A stretch of DNA of 16,905 nt from Psychrobacter alimentarius (GTDB lineage: Bacteria > Pseudomonadota > Gammaproteobacteria > Pseudomonadales > Moraxellaceae). The notes beneath the pieces were generated by a model, which worked only from the letters and a program-made list of their open reading frames with translations, made no database searches and was not told the origin of the DNA. Made by a program: the position numbers and the translations under genes. This document shows, one piece after another, positions 1 to 6,613 of this stretch (position 1 is its first letter; every line of letters begins with the position of its first letter). Where the stretch lies: positions 1 through 16,905 of the forward strand of contig NZ_CP014946.1 in the NCBI RefSeq assembly GCF_001606025.1, given 5' to 3'.

Positions 1-53
1 TACTCCTGTTTAAGAGACTTTTTTAACCTTTTAAATCAATAGCTTACAAAGAG

Positions 54-223
54 AAAAAACAGTAAATGAGCAGAAAAAACAGTAAATGAGCAGAAAAAAC
101 AGTAAATGAGCAGAAAAAACAGTAAATGAGCAGAAAAAACAGTCATATATTAAATACTGTTTATTTAACTGTTTTTGATGTTACCATAGCTTGAATGTTT
201 TTAAAAAAACAGTAAATGAGCAG
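54..223 (+). repeat. Iterons of the replication origin
   Basis: Four perfect head-to-tail copies of the 20-bp unit AAAAAACAGTAAATGAGCAG lie at 54-73, 74-93, 94-113 and 114-133. A half copy (AAAAAACAGT) follows at 134-143 and a fifth full copy is at 204-223. Two inverted half copies, ACTGTTTA near 156-163 and AACTGTTTTT at 167-176, lie in between. In Rep_3 plasmids direct iterons bind initiator monomers to open the origin, and inverted half-iterons bind initiator dimers to repress rep. The arrangement here fits that model. The last copy ends 8 bases before the repB start codon. Confidence 0.93.
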
Positions 224-231
224 GATTAAAA

Positions 232-1167
232 ATGGAAAATAATTTAGTTGTTCAATCAAACGAGCTGATTTTAGCAACATACACAATGCAAAAAACAGAC
301 AAAGAGCTAATGCTAGCGTGTATTAGTCAGATAGACAGCAGACCTGACGCACCAGAAGTAACAAAACAGACTGAATTTAAAGTGTCTGTAGATGATATAA
401 AGTCACTGTTCTTTGGTAAGAAGTCTAAAAACGAGCAGAACGTCTATCGTGATATGGAAAACGCAAGTAAGCGTTTGTATGACGTTGATATTGTAATGAG
501 CTTGCCCGAAAACAAAATACTTCAAACAAGACTTATCAGTAGTATTGTCTATGACCCGGATAACGGAGAAGTTTCTTTATCTTTTGCAGAAAAGATTTTG
601 CCTTATTTGACACAGCTAAGAGCTAATTTTACTAAGTATAAGTTGCTTGAAATCGGCGAGTTATCAAGTATCCACTCAATACGTTTATATGAATTAGTCG
701 TTATGTGGGTTAATCAGTTTCAGTACAGCAAAGATTTTACACTTGAAGAGTTTAAGCATGCAATGAATGTCAAAGGTAAATACAAGCAGTTCGGTCATTT
801 GCGACAATTTGTTATTGAAACAGCTATTAACGACATTAACGAGAATACAAACTATAGTGTTAGCGTGGAGTATCAGAAGAAATCGAGAGGTAAGGGATTT
901 AGAGGCTTAAAGCTGAGTTTCCATAAAAAAACATTAGACAAGCTAACGGGTGCAGACGGTGCATTATCGCAAGCAGCCATCCAGTCCATTGTCGATAGCG
1001 TGCAGTTTATGAATGACTATAACGATCATCCAAGCCTAAGTTATGACGGCAAAATGCAGACTGACGCATTTAAGCGCGAAATGATTAATATCATACAACG
1101 AGAGCCTGAAAGTTTTAACAAGCCCAATAAAGGTTTAGAGAGCTATTTACCAAAGATTAAACACTAA
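232..1167 (+). CDS. repB: Rep_3 family replication initiator protein
   Basis: This 311-residue protein is the plasmid initiator. It should bind the iterons just upstream, melt the origin and recruit host DnaA and helicase. The N-terminus (VVQSNELI, then KELMLACISQID at about residues 23-36) is typical of the Rep_3 superfamily, as is SSIHSIRLYELVVMW near 145-158, which joins the two winged-helix domains. The length is normal for the family. The AGGA serving as Shine-Dalgarno touches the end of the last iteron, so RepB bound there could block its own translation start region. The gene converges with the HTH/coiled-coil gene on the other strand, only 24 bases away. I see no frameshift or missing part. 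Confidence 0.95.
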   Translation: MENNLVVQSNELILATYTMQKTDKELMLACISQIDSRPDAPEVTKQTEFKVSVDDIKSLFFGKKSKNEQNVYRDMENASKRLYDVDIVMSLPENKILQTRLISSIVYDPDNGEVSLSFAEKILPYLTQLRANFTKYKLLEIGELSSIHSIRLYELVVMWVNQFQYSKDFTLEEFKHAMNVKGKYKQFGHLRQFVIETAINDINENTNYSVSVEYQKKSRGKGFRGLKLSFHKKTLDKLTGADGALSQAAIQSIVDSVQFMNDYNDHPSLSYDGKMQTDAFKREMINIIQREPESFNKPNKGLESYLPKIKH

Positions 1168-1191
1168 TGTTTTTTCAAATATCCGTTAAAG

Positions 1192-1710
1192 TCAAAAGAA
1201 CCACCGTTTTTTCTTCTTAGCCGTCGCGACGATTGAATCGTCTTTTTTTTCTTGCTCTTGCTCTTGCTCTGGTTTAAGTGGCGGCTCATCGCTCATTTCA
1301 GCTTGCTTAAACTCTAGCAGTCTTACTTGTGCGAAATCTTGGATACTGGCGTTGGCTTTATCCAGCGTTTTGTTTAACTGTCCTATCTGCTGCTGATAAT
1401 TTTCAATTAACTTTTTTTGATCGCTTACCTGTTGGCTGAGGTGTTCATTCTTGAGCTTTTCAAGCGCTAATAGGTGTTCAATGTCCGTATTGTACTGAAC
1501 ACTTTGACTGTTCAGAGGTGTACTTTGGACAGTGTTCACTGAACGTTCAGTACGTTTTTTAGAAATGGGCTCGCCAAACACGCGCAACATTTCTGAAACG
1601 TCTATTTTCTTATCTGCTGTTCTAGAAAGCTCACCATCATTGACCTTCTGATAGATCGTGGTTCTTGATACCCCCCATTCTTTTGCCGCTTTTGTCACCG
1701 ATATGTTCAT
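1192..1710 (-). CDS. Plasmid replication DNA-binding protein (HTH plus coiled coil, KfrA-like layout)
   Basis: This 172-residue protein starts with a helix-turn-helix of MerR/excisionase type (VTKAAKEWGVSRTTIYQKV, residues 5-23) followed by the IDVSEMLRVFGEP stretch usual in the 'plasmid replication DNA-binding proteins' found next to rep in Acinetobacter and Psychrobacter plasmids. Residues about 75-125 form a Gln- and Lys-rich coiled coil. Then come an EQEQEQE run encoded by a CTTGCT hexanucleotide repeat and a basic KKKKRWFF tail. Its role is not firmly known; partition, copy control or autorepression is likely. The start is preceded by AGGTGA at good spacing. Palindromes of GTTCA type lie upstream and inside the gene and may be its operators. 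It faces repB tail to tail. Confidence 0.8.
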   Translation of the reverse strand: MNISVTKAAKEWGVSRTTIYQKVNDGELSRTADKKIDVSEMLRVFGEPISKKRTERSVNTVQSTPLNSQSVQYNTDIEHLLALEKLKNEHLSQQVSDQKKLIENYQQQIGQLNKTLDKANASIQDFAQVRLLEFKQAEMSDEPPLKPEQEQEQEKKDDSIVATAKKKKRWFF

Positions 1711-1744
1711 TGTTCACCTAGTGTTCAAGTACGTTTTTAGTGTC

Positions 1745-1778
1745 TGTACAGTACAACTGTTCAGAACGTTCAGTGAAC
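1745..1778. promoter_or_regulatory. Cluster of three adjacent palindromes, likely operator
   Basis: Three odd-length perfect palindromes sit side by side upstream of the HTH gene: TGTACAGTACA (1745-1755), GTTCAGAAC (1759-1767) and GTTCANTGAAC (1768-1778). An internal copy of the last type occurs in the coding region at 1534-1544. The position 35-70 bases before the start suggests binding by the HTH protein to control its own gene. Confidence 0.5.
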
Positions 1779-1930
1779 AACTATGGCACTAACCCGTCTA
1801 TGAGGCAAATTATAAATAATCTGCTGTGTAAATCAGACGATTAGTTATATAGCACTCACTTTATTGAACAAATATAGGGTATTATTAATGCTTGAAAACA
1901 GTGTTTTGGGTATTAAAGAAAGTAGGTTCT

Positions 1931-2206
1931 ATGAAAAAAGTTATTCTAAGTATGGCGTTATCTCTCTTTGCTTTATCTTCTCAGGCAGCAGTTACAGTCA
2001 CTGATAATCCATTTTATAGTGATGTTGAGGTAGAGCATCCGTTGTTTGCTAAAGGTGCTGGCGGCTCTCAATGCAAAGGCTTACCGCGCACTTGTGGGCA
2101 GATGGTTAGCTGTGAACAAGCCAAACAAGCACTCAAATGTGGAAATACCAAGCTAGATCGTGATAAGGACGGCGTACCATGCGAATCAATATGTCCAGGT
2201 GGTTAA
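1931..2206 (+). CDS. Secreted Excalibur calcium-binding domain protein
   Basis: A signal peptide (MKKVILSMALSLFALSSQA) is followed by a short linker and an Excalibur-type domain at residues about 50-90. The domain has cysteines in CKGLPRTC, SCEQA, LKCG and the acidic loop DRDKDGVPCESIC, which resembles an EF-hand calcium loop. The protein should act outside the cytoplasmic membrane. Its biochemical role is unknown; Excalibur domains often accompany nucleases or surface proteins. I chose the ATG at 1931, not the one at 1892, because it starts exactly at the signal peptide and has AAGTAGG upstream. The 3' end overlaps the following lipoprotein gene by 28 bases, so the two are probably translated together. 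Confidence 0.8.
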   Translation: MKKVILSMALSLFALSSQAAVTVTDNPFYSDVEVEHPLFAKGAGGSQCKGLPRTCGQMVSCEQAKQALKCGNTKLDRDKDGVPCESICPGG

Positions 2207-2589
2207 TTGCAGTAGCGTCTATCGTTATGATTGGGTGCAGCTCAGGCAATACAGAAGATGATCTGTATGGTTCAGGATTTATTGAAGTGAATGAGCAGAC
2301 ATGGAATAAAGATTACACAACACCTTATCCGTTTACGGTGGCTGAGGGTGAGATTGCGTGTGCCTCAAATCCTTCCTTTGGTCGTGAGGTGTTTTTTCAT
2401 CCTAAGGGTTACACCGATGAATCTTACGTTGGTATACCGCTCAATAAAGCAGCGGTAGATGGCTTAAAGCTAAGTCGTTTAACGCCAAATGTGCCTTATA
2501 GTGTCAAGGAAGGTGCTGATCTTAATGAGGCCGTACAAATTGGGTTGAGAGTGTGTGATGAGCAAGAGAATGAGCTTGCGAATTATTAA
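2179..2589 (+). CDS. Small lipoprotein of unknown function
   Basis: This 136-residue protein begins with a lipoprotein signal (RWLIAVASIVMIGC, lipid-modified Cys at residue 20), so the mature protein should be anchored in the envelope. I do not recognise the rest; it has two further cysteines (in ACASN and RVCDEQ) that could pair. The start lies inside the Excalibur gene in another frame, with AAGGA nine bases upstream (2165-2169). An alternative ATG at 2191 has no ribosome site. The overlap implies translational coupling. The pair may work together at the cell surface, but this is only inferred from the layout. Confidence 0.7.
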   Translation: MRINMSRWLIAVASIVMIGCSSGNTEDDLYGSGFIEVNEQTWNKDYTTPYPFTVAEGEIACASNPSFGREVFFHPKGYTDESYVGIPLNKAAVDGLKLSRLTPNVPYSVKEGADLNEAVQIGLRVCDEQENELANY

Positions 2590-2590
2590 G

Positions 2591-2612
2591 TTCGGTACCC
2601 TAGTGAGGACTT
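2591..2612 (+). repeat. 22-bp repeat, inverted partner at 10169-10190
   Basis: This stretch (core CCTAGTGAGGACTT) matches the reverse complement of 10169-10190 at 21 of 22 positions. Neither copy lies in a gene. Together they bracket the alcohol dehydrogenase, resolvase and lactate genes. Confidence 0.7.
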
Positions 2613-2695
2613 GAACCTTTGGTTAGAGGTTAATAGTATCAATATTTCAAATCGCTAAAATAGTCCCAGTGTACTTACCATACAAATTTTATTTG

Positions 2696-2714
2696 TGATC
2701 GGTGCGCTATACAG
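2696..2714 (+). repeat. 19-bp direct repeat, second copy at 11062-11080
   Basis: TGATCGGTGCGCTATACAG occurs here and at 11062-11080 with no mismatch. GGTGCGC is also how the XerC half of E. coli dif begins, but no XerD half follows in either copy. The function is unknown. Confidence 0.75.
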
Positions 2715-2750
2715 ACAGCAATACTCAGCATGAGTATTGCTGTCTGTATA
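2708..2750. repeat. Perfect 20-bp inverted repeat with 3-nt loop
   Basis: Arms 2708-2727 and 2731-2750 are perfectly complementary around GCA (core ATACTCA-GCA-TGAGTAT). There is no T-run on either side, so it is not a standard terminator. It overlaps the end of the 19-bp repeat. It could be a protein-binding site or a cruciform-forming element. Confidence 0.75.
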
Positions 2751-2792
2751 TGTGATAGCGTAGGTCAGCATTATAATATTAAGCTTATATAA

Positions 2793-3050
2793 CTATAAAA
2801 TAGATACTTCTAGCCAATACACAGGTGTTTTCCCTCTAGAAGCTTGAGAACGTGGCTGAAGAATACGCAATTCATATTTACCTGAATATGGGAGCGTGTA
2901 ATAACCTTGATCGTCCACTTCAGGTGCATACTCTCCTGCGTTAACAGAGTCTGCTAGATTCTTATGGAATAAATAAGAATCTACATTCCCTCCCGCTATT
3001 TTGACATAAAGCCTTTGATTTTTTTTAGAGTAAAATGTATAGGAATCATA
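2793..3050 (-). pseudogene. 3' fragment of a PliG-like lysozyme-inhibitor gene
   Basis: The minus strand reads about 85 codons without a stop, from YDSYTFYSKKNQ to PVYWLEVSIL. It closely matches the C-terminal 85 residues of the intact gene at 13050-13469. DNA identity is high in places, including the whole GKYELRILQPRSQAS segment, and the homology continues about 15 bases past the stop codon. The first 54 codons and the signal peptide are missing. The break falls exactly at 3050/3051, where an IS256-type inverted repeat begins. No start codon or ribosome site remains, so it is unlikely to be expressed. The differences (for example NAGEYAPEVDD versus NVGEYSSELDN) show that the copies have diverged by some time or come from related alleles. 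Confidence 0.85.
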
Positions 3051-3051
3051 G

Positions 3052-3121
3052 AGCCTTTCCTAAATTTCGTGTAAGTACTTCTACAATCTAAATGATAGTT
3101 ACACACTTTTTAGGAAAGGCT
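3052..3121. mobile_element. 70-bp paired IS256-type ends (MITE-like remnant)
   Basis: Two 23-bp arms (3052-3074 and 3099-3121) form an inverted repeat with three mismatches around a 24-nt centre. Each arm read inward has the form AGCCTTTCCTAAA...GTGTAA. This resembles the IS256 family end as I recall it (TCCGTATAATTGTGTAA in IS256). The element abuts the point where the adjacent gene fragment is cut. A second element of the same design is at 13489-13560. No transposase is inside. Confidence 0.65.
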
Positions 3122-3126
3122 AGATA

Positions 3127-3166
3127 CCCCCCCCTTATTACGTCAAGTAGTAGGGGGGCATTTTTT
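3127..3166 (+). terminator. Strong Rho-independent terminator, orphan
   Basis: A C-rich arm (3129-3141) pairs with GTAGTAGGGGGG (3147-3158) around a 5-nt loop, with one bulge and one G-T pair, and is followed by CATTTTTT. It reads on the plus strand. No plus-strand gene ends nearby; the closest upstream is the lipoprotein gene more than 500 bp away. It was probably left behind when its gene was lost. Confidence 0.7.
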
Positions 3167-3282
3167 ATATGTTCTAAATTCCCTAGAGAAACAATAGTTT
3201 TTTAATGAGATTATGAAGCTTTCATTGTAGACGAGCAGAGTGACGGATTCATTTACTGATTTAATATAACTAAGCTGTTGAT

Positions 3283-3518
3283 TCAAAAATGATCTGTATT
3301 TAAAGCCTTCTCGATATCTTCTTTAGACTCAGCACCGACCTCTCTAAAAATATCAACCATATCATTGAGTGAAAACTGACCACCTGACACAAGCTGCCAT
3401 AATTCGTCACCTACTAACAGATCTTGGCGGTCATAAAAGTTGTCCCAACGCTTATAATTATTATCCGTTCTCGACTCAGGTTTATAAGGGATGGCGATGT
3501 AGGTTTGAATTTTATTAG
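3283..3518 (-). pseudogene. C-terminal fragment of a restriction-endonuclease-like protein
   Basis: The minus strand has 77 sense codons open up to a TGA at 3283-3285, reading YIAIPYKPES, then RWDNFYDRQDLLVGDELWQLVSGG, then DMVDIFREVGAESKEDIEKAL. The combination of 'AIPYKP', a 'LLVGDELW' helix and a 'DMVDIFREVG' tail reminds me of the C-termini of some type II restriction endonucleases (TdeIII-like). That is memory of a pattern and not a search result. There is no start codon. The open frame is cut at 3518, directly where an IS3-type end begins. No methyltransferase gene is present, so no active restriction system is expected. Confidence 0.45.
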
Positions 3519-3544
3519 TGTCCTAAATTAGTTGACCACTACAA
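3519..3544. mobile_element. Probable IS3-family terminal repeat, solo end
   Basis: The stretch TGTCCTAAATTAGTTGACCA begins with TG and has the look of an IS3-family (IS150-like) terminus. It marks the exact 5' break of the restriction-endonuclease-like fragment. No transposase of the same element is adjacent; the IS3 remnant at 11702-12070 ends with a different sequence, so it is probably not the same insertion. Confidence 0.4.
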
Positions 3545-3612
3545 TTTTTTACTTACAACACGCAACCTTTTTAACACACGTTGATTATAAATCTTGTTTT
3601 TCGAGGTGCTAA

Positions 3613-3618
3613 TATAAT
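3613..3618 (+). promoter_or_regulatory. Putative -10 box for the alcohol dehydrogenase gene
   Basis: A perfect TATAAT lies 114 bases before the dehydrogenase start. No good -35 hexamer sits at 16-18 bases (the nearest T-rich candidates are weak), so it may need an activator. The gene's own Shine-Dalgarno is GGAGAA just before 3733. Confidence 0.35.
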
Positions 3619-3732
3619 TGAGTAATACTTAACTTAGATATCATAAACCACTGATTCTAATAACTTTCATCTTGTATTATCACAGATTATTGTTTATCGA
3701 GATTTTGCAATCTTTACTTAATTGGAGAAATT

Positions 3733-4896
3733 ATGCGTGCTTTAACCTACCACGGTGCTAAAGATGTGCGAGTGGACAATGTCCCAGAGCCTAAACTGCA
3801 AGAAAAAGATGATGTTATTTTACGTGTGACTGCGACTGCAATTTGTGGCTCAGATTTACACCTGTATCGTGGCAAAATGCCTGCAACCGAGGAAGGCGAT
3901 ATCTTCGGTCATGAGTTTATGGGTGTGGTTGAAGAAGTAGGCTCTGAAGTCACTGCGGTTAAAAAAGGCGATAGAGTTGTTATTCCTTTTGTTATTGCAT
4001 GTGGTAACTGCTTTTTCTGTCAGCATGACCTAATGTCCGCTTGTGAGACTACAAATACAGGCCCAGGCGCTGCTATTAATAAAAAAATAATTCCGCCACC
4101 GGCTGCTTTATTTGGTTTTAGCCATTTATATGGTGGGATTCCTGGTGGACAAGCAGAATTTGTACGGGTTCCTAAAGGTAATTTTAATCCGTTCAAAGTA
4201 AATGGCTCACTGTCAGATGAGAAGGTTTTATTTTTATCAGATATTTTACCAACTGCTTGGCAGGCCGTGACTAATGCCAATATTACTAAAGGTTCAACCG
4301 TAGCTATTTATGGTGCGGGTCCTGTGGGGTTGTTATCAGCAGCTTGTGCCAAAATGTTAGGCGCTGAGCAGATCTTCGTGGTAGATCATAATGACTACCG
4401 TTTGCAGTATGCCAAAGATACGTACGGGGCTATTCCGGTTAATTTCGATAAGGTAGATGCTGCTGAATTCATCATTGAACAGACCAAAGGACATCGCGGC
4501 GTTGACGGCGTTATTGATGCGATTGGCTTTGAAGCCAAAGGCAGTATGCTAGAAACAATAATGACCAATTTGAAAATTGAAGGGTCAAGTGGTGCAGCTT
4601 TACGTCAATGTATTGCAGCTGTGCGTCGTGGCGGGGTCGTTAGTGTTCCGGGTGTGTATGCAGGACCCATTCATGGTTTCTTATTTGGTGACGCTTTTGA
4701 TAAAGGGCTTACTTTCAAAATGGGCCAAACCCATGTACACAAGTATTTACCACAATTATTAGAGTATATTGAAAATGGTGATTTATCACCTGAAGCTATT
4801 ATTACTCACCGTATGAATTTGTCTGACGCTGCTAAAGGTTATGAAATTTTCGAAAAGCGTGAAGAAGAATGTCGTAAAGTCATTTTAACTCCTTGA
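3733..4896 (+). CDS. Zinc-dependent alcohol dehydrogenase (threonine/formaldehyde dehydrogenase-like MDR family)
   Basis: This 387-residue cytoplasmic enzyme belongs to the zinc-containing medium-chain dehydrogenases and should oxidise an alcohol or aldehyde adduct with NAD(P). The catalytic zinc site has C38 (ICGSD) and H60-E61 (GHEFMG). The structural zinc lobe has C90, C93, C96 and C104. The Rossmann glycine motif GAGPVG is at 194-199. Length and the proline-rich insert after the zinc lobe fit the group that includes glutathione-independent formaldehyde dehydrogenase, but the substrate cannot be fixed. GGAGAA precedes the ATG at good spacing. The gene stands alone, bounded upstream by transposon debris and downstream by an inverted repeat, so it looks like transferred cargo. 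All key residues are present and it is probably functional. Confidence 0.9.
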   Translation: MRALTYHGAKDVRVDNVPEPKLQEKDDVILRVTATAICGSDLHLYRGKMPATEEGDIFGHEFMGVVEEVGSEVTAVKKGDRVVIPFVIACGNCFFCQHDLMSACETTNTGPGAAINKKIIPPPAALFGFSHLYGGIPGGQAEFVRVPKGNFNPFKVNGSLSDEKVLFLSDILPTAWQAVTNANITKGSTVAIYGAGPVGLLSAACAKMLGAEQIFVVDHNDYRLQYAKDTYGAIPVNFDKVDAAEFIIEQTKGHRGVDGVIDAIGFEAKGSMLETIMTNLKIEGSSGAALRQCIAAVRRGGVVSVPGVYAGPIHGFLFGDAFDKGLTFKMGQTHVHKYLPQLLEYIENGDLSPEAIITHRMNLSDAAKGYEIFEKREEECRKVILTP

Positions 4897-4941
4897 TTTT
4901 TCAAATTTACCCTTAACTTTTAACATTTAAGAGTTAAGTCA

Positions 4942-4992
4942 TAGCTGCTTTAACGAGATTATCTTAAATAATGATTATCGTTAAAGCAGCTA
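4942..4992. repeat. 15-bp perfect inverted repeat after the dehydrogenase gene
   Basis: Arms TAGCTGCTTTAACGA (4942-4956) and its reverse complement (4978-4992) are separated by 21 AT-rich bases. The plus strand is followed by GTAAAAAAA and not by a T-run, so it is not a typical terminator, though it could stabilise the 3' end of the mRNA. An 8-C run at 5041-5048 lies in the gene-free gap that follows. Confidence 0.6.
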
Positions 4993-5111
4993 GTAAAAAA
5001 ATCTTTAACTTGTTTTTCTCTGCACACGACAAAAAAATCACCCCCCCCCAACCGATTTTCATGGGTTTAGGGATTAAAAAACCAACTAACTGTCTTAGAT
5101 GGTCTTAAAGC

Positions 5112-5312
5112 TTAGAAGTGTAAAGCACAATAAACTTTCTCATATTTATCAGGATCATCTTTATTAGCTACAAACCCTTTGCTAACCAACGTTACCGAGT
5201 TAAATGTTTCACCTTCATCATTAGTTATCATAACAATCAAGTTTTGATCCTCAAAACTTTGGAGTTCTTTAATCAGCTCTTTAATTGTCTTAGTTCTATC
5301 TTCCCATTGCAC
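5112..5312 (-). CDS. Small hypothetical protein
   Basis: This is a 66-residue, mixed-charge cytoplasmic protein (MQWEDRTKTIKELIKELQSF at the start, then LIVMITNDEGETFNSVTLV). It has no signal peptide or membrane segment, and I do not recognise a family. The 'TIKELIKELQSFEDQNLIVMITNDEGE' pattern looks like a compact alpha/beta fold of the kind seen in small plasmid or phage proteins. The ribosome site is weak (AAGTATAG region). It diverges from the resolvase gene, and the 132-bp space between them carries several inverted repeats, so both may share control. Confidence 0.5.
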   Translation of the reverse strand: MQWEDRTKTIKELIKELQSFEDQNLIVMITNDEGETFNSVTLVSKGFVANKDDPDKYEKVYCALHF

Positions 5313-5349
5313 TATACTTAAAAAATAAAACCTCTAAACGATAACCTAT

Positions 5350-5414
5350 CTATCATTAGACTGGTCTCTGCTATTAAATGATAGTAATATCCTACTATTA
5401 TCAATGAACATTCA
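5350..5414. promoter_or_regulatory. Inverted repeats upstream of the resolvase, possible res site or operator
   Basis: CTATCATT (5350-5357) and AATGATAG (5377-5384) form an inverted pair. TGATAGTAATA and TACTATTATCA (5379-5403) form an imperfect one around TCC, and TGAACATTCA (5405-5414) is a short palindrome. Resolvase genes of the Tn3/ParA type often have recombination and control sites directly upstream. The three sub-sites of a true res site cannot be assigned here with certainty. Confidence 0.35.
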
Positions 5415-5444
5415 TTATTAAGTCTAAGTAATAGAGATGGCGTT

Positions 5445-6035
5445 ATGACGGTTCGTATTTATGTGAGAGCCAGCACTAAGGATCAAGACGCTAAGAGAGC
5501 ATTGTCTGACTTGATTAGCTTTAGCCAAAGCTATGATGATATCTATGCTGAATACATTGAGCATTTCAGTGGTACGAAGCTCGATCGACCGGTATTAGCC
5601 AAACTGCTAAAGGACGCTGAGCAAGGCGATATTCTGCTGGTTGAAAGCGTGGATAGATTAAGCAGGCTATCTCAAGATGATTTTGCAATTCTAAAGCAGC
5701 GTATCAAAGATAAGGGCTTACGATTGGTGGTGGCGGATCTACCAACCACGCATACGGTAAGTAAAGGTATGACAGGTGATATCCTAACAGTGATTAACCA
5801 TATGCTGATCGATTTGTTGGCAACGATGGCAAAGCTTGATAACGACAAGCGTAGAGAGCGCATCAAGCAGGGATTGGCTAACAGTGGCTATAAACCTACT
5901 GGTAAGAAGCCTAATACGACGAAACACAATCGTATTAAAGAATTGGCTAGTAAAAACAACATGACAAAAGAAGAGATCGCTAAGGCCGTTGGTGTTGGGG
6001 TGGCTACCGTTTATCGAGTATTAAAGCAGGGATGA
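5445..6035 (+). CDS. Serine recombinase, resolvase type
   Basis: This 196-residue site-specific recombinase probably resolves plasmid multimers or transposon cointegrates. The catalytic domain starts with IYVRASTKDQD (nucleophile S10, with R8) and has the conserved DRLSR at 70-74. A helix rich in charged residues (DNDKRRERIKQGLA) follows near 140. The C-terminal helix-turn-helix, MTKEEIAKAVGVGVATVYRVL (about 173-193), binds DNA. Length matches small resolvases of the gamma-delta type. GAGATGG upstream can serve as ribosome site for the ATG at 5445. Its own res-like repeats lie just before it. No partner transposase is present, so maintenance of the plasmid as monomers is the likeliest role. 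Confidence 0.9.
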   Translation: MTVRIYVRASTKDQDAKRALSDLISFSQSYDDIYAEYIEHFSGTKLDRPVLAKLLKDAEQGDILLVESVDRLSRLSQDDFAILKQRIKDKGLRLVVADLPTTHTVSKGMTGDILTVINHMLIDLLATMAKLDNDKRRERIKQGLANSGYKPTGKKPNTTKHNRIKELASKNNMTKEEIAKAVGVGVATVYRVLKQG

Positions 6036-6149
6036 TAGCTGAGGTATTTAACTATTTACTTGCCTTCATTATAGATATGATGCTATCAGATACATAATGG
6101 TTAAAGGGCGGTTCTAGATAAGTAAATTACAACGATTTAATTAGCTCGA

Positions 6150-6416
6150 TTAACCTAGCTGCTCAAGATATGAGAGTTTGAGATGATTATGAGCATTTTG
6201 GTAGCTCTCTGCCTCTAGGCTAGCTAATGTTTGCTCTACGTACTTATTGATGCCATCAATCATCTCATTGGCATCTTCTTGCCATTCAAAACTGTAATCT
6301 GTATCAAGAGAATCTAGATCATCAATTTTTTTTAGATTAATTAAGGCATCCATGAGTTTGCGTAGATTATTAAAGTCTAGGCTCGATATTGCGGTCTGCT
6401 TCTTAATGTTTTGCAT
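6150..6416 (-). CDS. Small acidic hypothetical protein
   Basis: The protein has 88 residues if it starts at the ATG at 6416 (MQNIKKQTAISSLDFNNL) or 93 if it starts at 6431. The later start is preferred because GGGGG lies ten bases before it, while the upstream ATG has no ribosome site. It is acidic and mainly helical (LRKLMDALINLKKIDDLDSL, then WQEDANEMIDGINKYVEQTL), without signal or membrane segments. I do not recognise the family. It is separated from the resolvase by about 110 bp and converges with it. The gene is plausible from its length and ribosome site, but only weakly supported otherwise. Confidence 0.5.
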   Translation of the reverse strand: MQNIKKQTAISSLDFNNLRKLMDALINLKKIDDLDSLDTDYSFEWQEDANEMIDGINKYVEQTLASLEAESYQNAHNHLKLSYLEQLG

Positions 6417-6444
6417 CGAGAAAACCCCCATGGCTATTAGGATC

Positions 6445-6483
6445 TTTTAAGTGGTTCCATTATAGCGGTCTATTTTAAGTGGT
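6445..6483. repeat. 11-bp direct repeat spaced 28 bp
   Basis: TTTTAAGTGGT occurs at 6445-6455 and again at 6473-6483. The pair lies just upstream of the small hypothetical gene on the minus strand, so it may belong to its promoter region or to an insertion-element edge. Confidence 0.4.
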
Positions 6484-6613
6484 CTGTTAATAGGTTTAGA
6501 GGGTGAGATAGCTGGTTCCCTTGGGGTATACCTTAATAGAACCAGTGAAAACTGATTTCTTCTATCCAAAGTCATTTCTCATAACATTTCTTATGAGAAC
6601 AATGATTCGAGAG

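Noticed and set aside
54..143. CRISPR-like array
   Set aside because: The 20-bp copies are directly adjacent without spacers and lie before a Rep_3 gene; they are iterons.
1892..1930. Upstream start for the Excalibur protein
   Set aside because: It would put 13 residues before a normal signal peptide, and the ATG at 1931 has the better ribosome site.
2591..2630. tRNA 3' end fragment as an integration site
   Set aside because: The reverse strand has GGTTCAAGTCC, like a T-loop, but the T-stem pairs at only three of five positions and no cloverleaf can be drawn; the similarity is probably chance.
2696..2725. Xer (pdif) recombination site
   Set aside because: Only the GGTGCGC start resembles a XerC half; the 6-bp spacer and XerD half are not recognisable in either copy.
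4020..4280. Minus-strand reading frame in the dehydrogenase gene
   Set aside because: It is antisense to a well-supported enzyme gene and has no family features.
4942..4992. Intrinsic terminator after the dehydrogenase gene
   Set aside because: The 21-nt loop is long and the stem is followed by A's and not by T's on the plus strand.
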